This document shows positions 33,252 to 40,191 of a stretch of DNA of 40,191 nt, piece by piece. Numbering within the stretch: position 1 is the first letter of the stretch; every line of letters starts with the position of its first letter. The notes below the pieces were generated by a model that saw nothing but the letters and a program-made list of their open reading frames with translations, was not told where the DNA came from and made no database searches. Source of the DNA: an uncultured Myxococcaceae bacterium (GTDB lineage: Bacteria; Myxococcota_A; Polyangia; Polyangiales; Ga0077539); contig CAMFHP010000078.1 of the NCBI GenBank assembly GCA_945952225.1, forward strand, positions 1 to 40,191, written 5' to 3'. The position numbers and the translations under genes were made by a program.

Positions 33252-33422
33252 GCGATCGGCGGCATCGAGGGCGAGCGCATACGCCCGATGCGCCGCGCGG
33301 ATCGCGTGGAGCACGGTGGTCTTGCCGCTGCTGTTCGGCCCGATCACCACCGACACGGGCTTGAGGTCGAGGTCGAGGGTCTCGAAGCCGCGAAAGTTCG
33401 TGAGCGTGACCGTCTTCAGCAT
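33252..33422 (-). pseudogene. N-terminal stump of a second AAA-type ATPase
   Basis: Reading leftward from ATG 33422, the frame encodes MLKTVTLTNFRGFETLDLDL and then VIGPNSSGKTTVLHAI, an intact Walker A loop of the RecF/OLD-like class. After about 57 residues it runs into the antisense of the TOPRIM-like gene end. No signature or Walker B follows, so the gene is truncated. An upstream start (33497) would add residues without known motifs. It differs clearly from the ATPase at 31672, so it is the remains of a separate gene, not a duplicate. Confidence 0.8.
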
Positions 33423-33608
33423 CGGGGCGTCGCCTCTCGCCGTCGGCGCGATCACAGCGATGTGCGCGTCGCGGAGATTTCGACGCGCACCGGGCATCGC
33501 CCTCCCCCGACCACCGCGCCGTCAACGCGCACGCTGCCGCGCGCCCTCGCCGCCTACACATCCGCACGGCGCACGCTGCGCCGCCCCCAGCCCGACCACC
33601 GCCCCGAC

Positions 33609-33838
33609 AGCCCGCACGTTGCGCGGAGCACGGGGCGACCATCGATTTGTTAAAACAGAATCTATGCAAAGCATTGTGTCACCATCGATCTGCCAACCCG
33701 CGGGTTACCAGACGGATGGTGGGACCATCGATTTGTTAAAACAGAATCTATGCAAAGCATTGTGTCACCATCGATTTCCCAACCCGCGGGTTGGCGGATC
33801 GATGGTGGGACCATGCTTTCCGTAGCCCGCACGTTGCG
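33609..33838. mobile_element. MITE-like 200-bp insert bounded by 15-bp direct repeats
   Basis: AGCCCGCACGTTGCG occurs at 33609-33623 and again at 33824-33838. The 200 bases between have related, inverted ends: CGGAGCAC.GG.CGACCATCGAT on the left, and on the right the complement of ATCGATGGTGGGACCATGCT plus TTCCG. Inside is an 86-bp tandem duplication (33637-33722 and 33723-33808). Each unit contains TTGTTAAAACAGAATCTATG, a repeated CACCATCGAT, and the palindrome AACCCGCGGGTT. In the second unit CACCATCGAT/ATCGATGGTG and CCAACCC/GGGTTGG nest into one long hairpin. It is more AT-rich than the flanks and has no gene. Confidence 0.6.
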
Positions 33839-34008
33839 TTGGCACCGCCAATGCGCCGAGTTCCCTCCGCACGTTCGATCGAATGCGCCGTCCTGTCGCT
33901 TCGGGGGGTGCAGTCTCTCGTGTGCGGATCAAAGAGCGAGTCACACCTCAGACTTCCCCACACCGAATTCTAGTGCAGACATGGGAATACGCACACGAAC
34001 AGCACTCC

Positions 34009-35676
34009 TCAGCTCGATCGCTGTCTCCAATGCTTGTAGTTACAAAGACACTCACCACATCCCGGACAGAAGTTACCTTCGCACTTCGCACATCTACTTG
34101 CGTCTTCGCGCCAGAATTCTCGCTTGCACTTGGCAACCCAACAATGAGTCCACTGGTGATCCAAGAGAAGACGATGAACGATGTTGCGGAACGTCTGAAG
34201 TCGAGCCACCATCTCGCTCGCCCTGGGCGTAGGGCTACACCCCCATAGCAACTCTTGAATCTCCCAGCCGATGATGGTTTCTCTGAACAACCCCCGCCAT
34301 CCATTGTCGGCACGCATTCTTTGCAGACCCTCAACATCAACTTCCATACGCACAAACATTCGTTGGATCATTTTTCGCATCATCTCTCCGGCGCGTCGTG
34401 CAACGACGACGACCTGGAGTCGATCCGGACCGAGCTGCGAGTAAGTCAAAATCGTGCGCGCAATTTCGATCAAACTGTCTCGATTGGGTTCCACCCGCGC
34501 ACAGTAACCCTCGAACCGTGCCGAGAGTTGGCCGATGGTCGTGAGGTGATCGTCATCAGAAACGAGCGGAACGCAGGCCATAACGGAATCAAGGGCAACG
34601 CCATTTGACTGTCCACTAGTCACAACCCGAATTTGTTCATGGCTGCTGGAAGGCGTTTCACGATAGTTCCAAGAGAAAGCGCGACGCGGTTCAGTCGAAT
34701 GTTTCCAGCCCTCTGCACTCTGACCGGACACTATCGTTCCGCTGCTCTGCGACATGACTTCCTGCATCGCGGAATCGTCAGGCTCGCTCGCGGCAGCAGG
34801 CACCTTGTCATTCTGAATCGCCTGCAAGAACTCCCTGCAGGCCCTGACATCACGGGCCCGATACTCGTTGACGATATGAAGCGGCGGCTGCGTGGTCTGA
34901 TGGCAATCACGAACATGCCCCCAAAGTCCTTGAATATCGTACTCCAGTGGAGCCTCGATCGTCCCCTCCTTTCCCGTTACACAGAAAGGGCACCGTCCCC
35001 GACGCGGAACGAGCCTATGTCGCGACTGCAGATGTTCCTCCCAGAACTCGATTGTGCTCCAAATCATGTGCCGACAGCAGGGATGACCGTACGGTGACTC
35101 CTTTCGCTTGTGTGCGCTTTCATCCATCCCCGGTCGCACGGCTTTGTTCCTATGATGTCGATCCACATTCACACGCGGCGTGCCAGCAGACGCAGCTCGA
35201 CTGACCGAGGCGATCGTCCGCCGAGGAACGGCGGAGGAAACACCTTTGGCGTGATGGGAAGTGTAGACGCTGGAACCCGCCCGAACGTTCCTGCCCACAT
35301 GACGAGACTTCCGTGCCAACAGTTCGCGCACACAATCGACGAGCGCATCACCGAACAAACGATCGAAATTCTCCGGCGCCAGATGCAACCTGTTTTGACC
35401 GATGGAATCCACGCATATGAACTGCCCGCCTCGGGAAATACGACACACACCGTCGGGCATTCGGAGGTCATTTCCCGCCAGCGCAACAAGCGACTCGATG
35501 GCAGCCATGTACTCACGGTCAGCAGACGGCAGGTCGACCAATCGTCGATCCACTCGCGTCCCGACGGATGATCCTGATTTTGGCACGCATCTGGAAATTG
35601 CTGTGCGGAGCTGCACGCGTGCAGCCTCGAACCGCTGCAATGCCTTCTTCAACCTGTCACTGCGCGGATCGATCAT
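34009..35676 (-). CDS. Unknown protein with zinc-finger-like Cys/His clusters
   Basis: I chose ATG 35676 (GGAG about 8 bases upstream; 555 aa) over a TTG four codons earlier. Residues ~200-260 hold two C2H2/BED-like fingers: CCRH followed by FWEEHLQSRH (H215, H220), and CPFC (229-232) followed by LWGHVRDCH (H254, H259). The C-terminus has a dense cluster CAKCEGNFCPGCGECLC (529-545), probably a binuclear zinc site. The middle is polar and likely disordered; residues ~390-500 are helical. I recognise no family. Codon use is visibly less GC-rich than the surrounding genome, suggesting transfer. It is 65 bases downstream of the AgmX-like gene, same strand. DNA or RNA binding is inferred. Confidence 0.7.
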   Translation of the reverse strand: MIDPRSDRLKKALQRFEAARVQLRTAISRCVPKSGSSVGTRVDRRLVDLPSADREYMAAIESLVALAGNDLRMPDGVCRISRGGQFICVDSIGQNRLHLAPENFDRLFGDALVDCVRELLARKSRHVGRNVRAGSSVYTSHHAKGVSSAVPRRTIASVSRAASAGTPRVNVDRHHRNKAVRPGMDESAHKRKESPYGHPCCRHMIWSTIEFWEEHLQSRHRLVPRRGRCPFCVTGKEGTIEAPLEYDIQGLWGHVRDCHQTTQPPLHIVNEYRARDVRACREFLQAIQNDKVPAAASEPDDSAMQEVMSQSSGTIVSGQSAEGWKHSTEPRRAFSWNYRETPSSSHEQIRVVTSGQSNGVALDSVMACVPLVSDDDHLTTIGQLSARFEGYCARVEPNRDSLIEIARTILTYSQLGPDRLQVVVVARRAGEMMRKMIQRMFVRMEVDVEGLQRMRADNGWRGLFRETIIGWEIQELLWGCSPTPRASEMVARLQTFRNIVHRLLLDHQWTHCWVAKCKREFWREDASRCAKCEGNFCPGCGECLCNYKHWRQRSS

Positions 35677-35741
35677 CGCACTCTCCAAATCCGAAAATGC
35701 CTACCATCCGCACGCCGAAGCATCCCAACGCAAGTCGCATC

Positions 35742-36344
35742 TCAGTTGAGCGTGTAGGGGAAATCGACTGACAGGGAAGGGCGTCGGAACGGAGGGAGCG
35801 TTGCACGATGGGCGGCGCGTACGATGCACGATGAGATTTCACCCGCAGGGAGGTCCTGAACGGAAACCGTTTGAACCCGCCCCGTCGCACCGAACACAAA
35901 GATGACCCGAACAGATCCAACCTGGCCACGTGCACACGCTCGAATGTCTGGAGCAAGTCTTTGCAACGCCGCCAGCACGATCGACCGGTCTGGAGTTTCT
36001 GGCAACGTCGACGCGGACTCCCCTCGTCGCGTTGCGGGCACAGCACGAACGGCTGTGGGTGGAGCGGCGACGTCGGTGGGCGCGCCGACCACGGGATCTG
36101 GAGCGGCAAACGTAGGCAAGGGTTTATCGTCGACCGACGACGTGTTACCTCGTGCAGCGCATTCGCACGCGGCGAATGTTCCTTCTGCCATGCACACCTG
36201 AGAACCGGTTTGTCCGTTCGCACACGCGCAGGCTGCGGTCGCCCCGGGGACACACCGTGCCGCTTGAGAGCGTTGGCATGCAAGCATTGCCAAGATCACC
36301 GTAATTAGACCCCAAAGAGATCGTTCGCCGAATCGCCGACTCAT
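35742..36344 (-). CDS. Lipoprotein with AgmX/PglI-like C-terminal domain
   Basis: The protein is 200 aa from ATG 36344, with a strong AGGTGGGG ribosome site upstream. The signal peptide ends LAMLAC (Cys at about residue 23). A short Cys-rich segment follows (CVPGATAACACANGQTGSQVC), then a Pro/Ala linker. The last ~90 residues match the TonB-C-like domain called AgmX/PglI C-terminal in myxobacteria: SVRVIFVFGATGRVQTVSV, ISSCIVRAAHRATLPPF, then SVDFPYTLN. This domain often occurs in gliding or envelope-spanning complexes. Composition is less GC-rich than the average gene here, like its downstream neighbour. Confidence 0.8.
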   Translation of the reverse strand: MSRRFGERSLWGLITVILAMLACQRSQAARCVPGATAACACANGQTGSQVCMAEGTFAACECAARGNTSSVDDKPLPTFAAPDPVVGAPTDVAAPPTAVRAVPATRRGESASTLPETPDRSIVLAALQRLAPDIRACARGQVGSVRVIFVFGATGRVQTVSVQDLPAGEISSCIVRAAHRATLPPFRRPSLSVDFPYTLN

Positions 36345-36798
36345 ACCCCACCTCATTCCATTTGGATGTTGCGGGCCCTGTCGACAGGCAGCACCAATCG
36401 TGGCCTGCTCTGCGATGTCCCGCGAGGCTATAGGCAAGACACAAACTATGCACGTCTGCGAGGACCTCCACTTCAACGCACGAACCAAGCACACCGCAAC
36501 GGTTGGACGTGTCCACCTACACAGCCGCTGACGAAGACCTACTCCGATCCGCCTCCGTCGATCAAGTGGGTCTATCATCCCGTCTCCGCCTCACGCTCGA
36601 GGAGGCGGCGGCGCACTTCGAAGATTCTCCCGCGTAGGATCGACGAGCGCTCTGGCGAACCCCGGCGTCGCCGCACGCACTACGCCCCCGCATCGACGCA
36701 CGCGCGGGGCCACGCCATCGCCGTTCGCACGAGGCCCCACAGCCCGCGCGCGAGGCCCCGTCACGCCGGGACCCCGCACACGTCTCCCCGCACGCCGC
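36345..36798. other. Intergenic region with a fragment of the inverted-repeat element
   Basis: This gap of 454 bases contains no convincing gene. 36646-36666 matches exactly the 21-base outer end of the inverted-repeat element at 6720-6740. To its right the DNA becomes GC-rich with short degenerate GCACGC/GGGGCC units, resembling the flank of that element. To its left the composition is the lower-GC type of the neighbouring genes, so this marks the right boundary of the accessory stretch. Confidence 0.5.
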
Positions 36799-39486
36799 TC
36801 AGCGCAGCCAGATCGCGACGGCGCCGGTCTGGCTCGTGCGCGTCGGATCCCACCAGCCCAGGTACCAGTACGTGTGCGCCGCACCATCGGCCGCGCGGGG
36901 CCACGGGTAGCTGCGGAAGTTCCCCACGCCCGTGTAGTCCGAGGCGTAGTTCGGGCCCAGCGTGCCGTTGTAGCAGTTGCTCGTGTCCATCACGCCGTAC
37001 GAGGTGGGGTACGTGTCCGTCCACGACACCGACAGCGTGTTCTGGAACACGTAGCGCATCGCGCCGGTCACGCTCGGTCCGCGGATCGACGTCAGCACCA
37101 CGGGCACACACGCCCCGCGCTCGGGCAGCGCCACCGCCGGATTGCTGTTCAGAAAGTTCACCGTCGACGGCGACGGGATCGTGAACTTCGTCGCCACGTC
37201 GTAGCCGTCGATCGGTCCCGTGAAGTAGTCCGTGCTCGACCGCGAGAGCAGCATCTCCCGCGACCGACGCGCGATCGGAACCGCCGCCAGCGAAGCCACG
37301 CCGCGCCGTCCGAGTCCGTCGTAGGTGCCCCCGCCCGTCGCCAGGCTGTAGAGGTTGCGAATGCCCGTGTCGGTGTTGAGCGCGCCGATGCTTCCGCGCG
37401 AGGCGTAGGCCACGAGGGTCCATCCGCCGCCGTCGGTGGTCATGTCGCAATAGACGCTCATCGGCGCTGCGCCGCCCGCCCCGTCGGGGTCGATGGTGTA
37501 CACGCCGCTCGGCGCCGTCGGCAGCGTCGTGTGGATCGTCTGGCACGTCGCGAGCTCGCCGCAGCGTCCCGCTTCGCACGCGCCCGAGGCGCAGAGCATT
37601 CCGCAGCCGCCGCAGTGCGCGGCGCTCGTCTGCGTGTTCACCTCGCAGCCGTTCGAAGGGTTGCCGTCGCAGTCGGCGAAGCCCGCGTTGCACGCCACGC
37701 CGCACGTCGAGGCCGTGCACGTCGCCGTCGCGTTGGTGCCGCCTGCACACGCGCGTCCGCACACGCCGCAGTGCGCGACGCTCGCGCGCACGTCGACCTC
37801 GCAGCCGTTCGAAGCGCTGCCGTCGCAGTCACCGAAGTTCGTCGCGCAGCGCAGGGCGCACGTTCCCGCGGCGCACACGCCGGTCGCGTTGGGGCCGCTC
37901 GCACACGCGCGTCCACACGCGCCGCAGTTCGCGGCGTCGGTGCCGAGAAACACCTCGCAGCCGTTCGTGGGGTTGCCGTCGCAGTCGGCGAAGCCCATGT
38001 TGCAGGTGAATCCGCAGCGCCCCGACGTGCACGTGCGGCTCGCGTTGGCCACCGCAGGACACACCGTTCCGCACGCGCCGCAGTCGGTCACGTCGGTCTG
38101 GAGGTTCGCGCACGACGACCCGCAGCGCGTCTCCGTCGCGGCGCATCCCGAGGAGCACGCGTAGGAGGTTCCCGACGCCGCGCAGAGCGGGGTCGCGCCG
38201 CTGCACACGTTGCCGCAACGGCCGCAGCTCGCGGTGCCGTCGAGCGCAGCCTCGCAGCCGTTCACCGCGCTGCCGTCGCAGTTGGCGAAGCCCGGCGCGC
38301 ATTCGAGCTGGCAGATTCCCGTGGCGCACACGGCCCGCGCGTTGGTGCCGCCGGCGCAGACCGTCGCGCAGGTTCCGCAGCGCGAGGGATCGCTCGTGAG
38401 CCGCGCCTCGCAGCCGTTCGCAGGGTTGCCATCGCAGTCGCCGAAGCCGTCGGCGCAGACGCTTCCACAACGCCCCGCCGCACACGTCGCCGTCGCGTTG
38501 GCGCCCGCAGCGCAGACGGTTCCGCAGCCGCCGCAGTTCGCGGTCGACGTGGCGGTGTTCACCTCGCATCCGTTCGCCGCGTTGCCGTCGCAGTCGGCGA
38601 AGCCGTCGGCGCAGCGGAGTCCACAGCGTCCCATCGCGCAGGTGGCCGTCGCGTTGGCGCCCGAAGGACACGCGTTGCCGCACGCGCCGCAGTGGGCCAC
38701 GGCGCTGCGCGTGTCGACCTCGCAGCCGTTGGCGGCGCTTCCGTCGCAGTCGCCGAGTCCCGCGGTGCACGCGGCCACGGTGCATCGGGCCATCGCGCAG
38801 CCCGCGACGGCGCCGGGGAGCGAGCACGTGAGCCCGCAGGTTCCGCAGTTGGTCACGTCGGACTGCGTGCGACGGCACGCGCCCGCGCAGCACGCCTCGC
38901 CGGTCGGACACGCCTGACGGTCGTTGCAGCCCGGCACACACGCCATGCCCGTGCAGACTTCGCCCGCGGGACACTGGTCGTCGCGCACACATCCCACGCA
39001 GGTGTTTCGCGCGGTGTCGCAGCGGAAGGTGCCGCCGTCGAGGGTGCAGTCTGCGTCTTCGTCGCAGCCCGCTTCGCAGCGGTTCGCGGCGCTGCAGAAG
39101 GTGCCCGCGCGACAGGCTCCGCGCATCGTGGCGGTGCACTCGACGCACTGGCCCGTGGCGGTGTCGCAGGCGCGCAGTCCGAACTCGTTGGAGCCGCAGT
39201 CGGTGTTGTCACGGCACGGTCCGCGCGTGTCGAGGGGCACGTCGGCGACGTCGACGGACGACTCCGCGGGCGCATCGACGGGCGCGTCGACGGAGGCCTC
39301 CTGCGCGTCGAGGGCGAGGTCGTCGGGGGCATCGAGCAGGGGCGCATCGGCGCTCGCCTCCGCGCGGTCGGAGGTCACGTCGGCCACGTCGGCCGCGGCG
39401 TCGGGGGAGGCTCCGACCACCGACGAACTGCTGGAACATCCGAGCGCAAACAGCACGGCGAGAGCCGCGAACGGGACGCGTTGCAT
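36799..39486 (-). CDS. Large Cys-repeat lipoprotein with fibrinogen-like C-terminal domain
   Basis: The protein is 895 aa from ATG 39486. The signal peptide ends FALGC (Cys17), followed by a Ser run and an Asp/Ala-rich stalk to about residue 85. Residues ~90-650 consist of Cys-rich modules. From about 220 on, roughly nine repeats of about 50 residues share the pattern F.DCDG...NGCEV....HCG.CG..C..G.NAT..C..G.C. The C-terminal ~230 residues begin YCDMTTDGGGWTLVAY, the hallmark start of fibrinogen-like domains. Later GAVAIWLR closes that fold. The architecture suggests a disulfide-stiffened stalk presenting a sugar- or protein-binding head. Confidence 0.88.
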   Translation of the reverse strand: MQRVPFAALAVLFALGCSSSSSVVGASPDAAADVADVTSDRAEASADAPLLDAPDDLALDAQEASVDAPVDAPAESSVDVADVPLDTRGPCRDNTDCGSNEFGLRACDTATGQCVECTATMRGACRAGTFCSAANRCEAGCDEDADCTLDGGTFRCDTARNTCVGCVRDDQCPAGEVCTGMACVPGCNDRQACPTGEACCAGACRRTQSDVTNCGTCGLTCSLPGAVAGCAMARCTVAACTAGLGDCDGSAANGCEVDTRSAVAHCGACGNACPSGANATATCAMGRCGLRCADGFADCDGNAANGCEVNTATSTANCGGCGTVCAAGANATATCAAGRCGSVCADGFGDCDGNPANGCEARLTSDPSRCGTCATVCAGGTNARAVCATGICQLECAPGFANCDGSAVNGCEAALDGTASCGRCGNVCSGATPLCAASGTSYACSSGCAATETRCGSSCANLQTDVTDCGACGTVCPAVANASRTCTSGRCGFTCNMGFADCDGNPTNGCEVFLGTDAANCGACGRACASGPNATGVCAAGTCALRCATNFGDCDGSASNGCEVDVRASVAHCGVCGRACAGGTNATATCTASTCGVACNAGFADCDGNPSNGCEVNTQTSAAHCGGCGMLCASGACEAGRCGELATCQTIHTTLPTAPSGVYTIDPDGAGGAAPMSVYCDMTTDGGGWTLVAYASRGSIGALNTDTGIRNLYSLATGGGTYDGLGRRGVASLAAVPIARRSREMLLSRSSTDYFTGPIDGYDVATKFTIPSPSTVNFLNSNPAVALPERGACVPVVLTSIRGPSVTGAMRYVFQNTLSVSWTDTYPTSYGVMDTSNCYNGTLGPNYASDYTGVGNFRSYPWPRAADGAAHTYWYLGWWDPTRTSQTGAVAIWLR

Positions 39487-39586
39487 CGGGCGAGCACCAC
39501 CTTTCGGTGCACCGTACCGCGACCGGGTGTCCCGTCGGAAGCGCCGTTCGCGACGGGTGCGCGCCGCGGCTCATCTCACCGGCACC

Positions 39587-40027
39587 ATGACCCCTTCGAC
39601 CGATGTGGCGCCGCTCGATGCGGCGCGGTTCCGTGCGTTGTTCTCTGGCACGTTCGACGAGGCCTCGCTCGACGCCATCGCGCCGTACTACGACGACGAG
39701 GTGGTGTTCACCGATCCGATCCAGACGGTGCGCGGACGCGAGGGATTTCTCGCGATGAATCGCAGGCTGCTGCGGCGCGTGCGCTCGGTGAGTTTCGAAG
39801 TGCGCGAGGTGGCGCAGAACGGCGACGCGCTCTTCGCGGTGTGGACGATGAGGTTCGAACCGCGTCCGATGGGTCCGCCGATCGTGGTCGAGGGCGTGAC
39901 GCACGCGACGCTGCGCGACGGCCGCGTGTGGCGCCACACGGACTACTGGGACCTGCTCGGGTCGATGATGGACACGGTTCCGCTCGCGGGCGCGGTGTAC
40001 CGCAAGCTGGTGGCGCGGTTGGGGTAG
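39587..40027 (+). CDS. SnoaL/NTF2-like domain protein
   Basis: The protein is 146 aa from ATG 39587, a single small cone-shaped NTF2 fold. The pattern is typical: FDEASLDAIAPYYDDEVVFTDP after the first helices, REGFLAMNRRLL, then strands SFEVREVAQNGDALFAVWTM and VEGVTHATLRDGRVWRHTDYWD. The conserved Tyr/Asp in HTDYWD is common in SnoaL-like polyketide cyclases and ketosteroid isomerase relatives. No biosynthetic cluster surrounds it, so the ligand is unknown. It is divergent from the large lipoprotein and followed directly by repeat cassettes. Confidence 0.85.
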   Translation: MTPSTDVAPLDAARFRALFSGTFDEASLDAIAPYYDDEVVFTDPIQTVRGREGFLAMNRRLLRRVRSVSFEVREVAQNGDALFAVWTMRFEPRPMGPPIVVEGVTHATLRDGRVWRHTDYWDLLGSMMDTVPLAGAVYRKLVARLG

Positions 40028-40042
40028 CGGAGCGCGAGGGCT

Positions 40043-40191
40043 GCGGGTGAATGAATTCATCCGCAGCAAGCGGAGCTCACCACCGCCAGAACGCGAGCGC
40101 GTTCGCACGCTCTCACCACCACCAGAACGCGGGACGTGAGCACGATCGGTCCATGAAGCGCGAGCCCGCGTGCTGCGGGTGAATGAATTCA
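40043..40191. repeat. Dispersed palindromic repeat cassette, copies D and E
   Basis: Copy D has the palindrome at 40043-40064 (GCGGGTGAAT, then ATTCATCCGC, one weak pair). It is followed by the shared tail with GAGCTCACCACCGCCAGAAC and CTCACCACCACCAGAACGCG. Copy E begins at 40174 (GCGGGTGAATGAATTCA) and is cut by the window edge. The tail and the GAAGCGCGAGCCC phrase before copy E match those around copy C near 28.5 kb, so the repeat unit spans roughly 130 bases from palindrome to palindrome. Confidence 0.8.

Noticed and set aside
33637-33808. Retron msr/msd or integron attC sites
   Set aside because: No reverse transcriptase or integrase gene lies in the window, and the hairpins lack recognisable attC core sites.
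36874-40050. Plus-strand open frame of over 1000 codons
   Set aside because: It is antisense to the Cys-repeat lipoprotein and mirrors its repeats. The lipoprotein has a signal peptide and domain motifs; the antisense product has none.

Overview
The window is very GC-rich, with compact genes, many lipoproteins whose mature N-termini are rich in Asp and Ala, FG-GAP/VCBS-type repeat proteins, Cys-rich repeat lipoproteins and an AgmX/PglI-like C-terminal domain. This combination fits Myxococcota, most likely the class Polyangia (Sandaracinus-like). That is an inference from gene style, not from a marker gene.

Layout. 1-4400 is a rearranged zone: a lipoprotein gene (775-2055), a partial second copy (3098-3841), a short third remnant, and a 140-bp copy of the 3' end of the neighbouring FG-GAP gene. 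A less GC-rich membrane-protein gene (2198-2995) lies between the two lipoprotein copies. 4402-6132 is an FG-GAP/ASPIC-UnbV lipoprotein. 6217-7348 holds a promoter, tRNA-Asp(GTC) and its terminator. These are followed by a G-rich tract, a long imperfect inverted repeat, a 25-bp minisatellite and a second copy of the terminator. 7430-9869 is a small redox locus (beta-hydroxyacid dehydrogenase and AhpD-like protein) divergent from a LysR regulator.

9914-14771 is a likely five-gene minus-strand operon: two exported lipoproteins, a membrane protein, a metallophosphoesterase with C-terminal membrane segments, and a DUF4013-like membrane protein. A perfect 20-bp palindrome lies upstream. 14905-20176 holds an exported protein, a possible SMI1/KNR4-like protein, a CPA2-type cation/proton antiporter and a seven-repeat FG-GAP lipoprotein. 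20552-25982 holds a FecR-like exported protein, a class II terpene cyclase-like protein with an altered acid motif, a DUF218/YdcF-like lipoprotein and a purple-acid-phosphatase-like lipoprotein. 26147-28286 is a TsdA-type diheme cytochrome c translationally coupled to an outer-membrane barrel protein.

28361-28650 and both window edges carry copies of a dispersed repeat cassette built on GGTGAATTCATTCACC. 28676-31402 holds a Cys-repeat lipoprotein and an unknown helical protein. 31672-36344 is the most accessory-looking stretch. It holds a two-gene module of an ABC/AAA-type ATPase and a small TOPRIM-like protein with overlapping stop and start codons, then the stump of a second ATPase. Next come a 200-bp MITE-like insert bounded by 15-bp direct repeats, a less GC-rich gene for a zinc-binding protein of unknown family, and an AgmX-like lipoprotein. 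The ATPase/TOPRIM-like pair resembles the architecture of OLD/Gabija/PARIS-type anti-phage systems and is the best candidate here for an undescribed system. 36799-40027 ends the window with a large Cys-repeat/fibrinogen-like lipoprotein and a SnoaL/NTF2-like protein.
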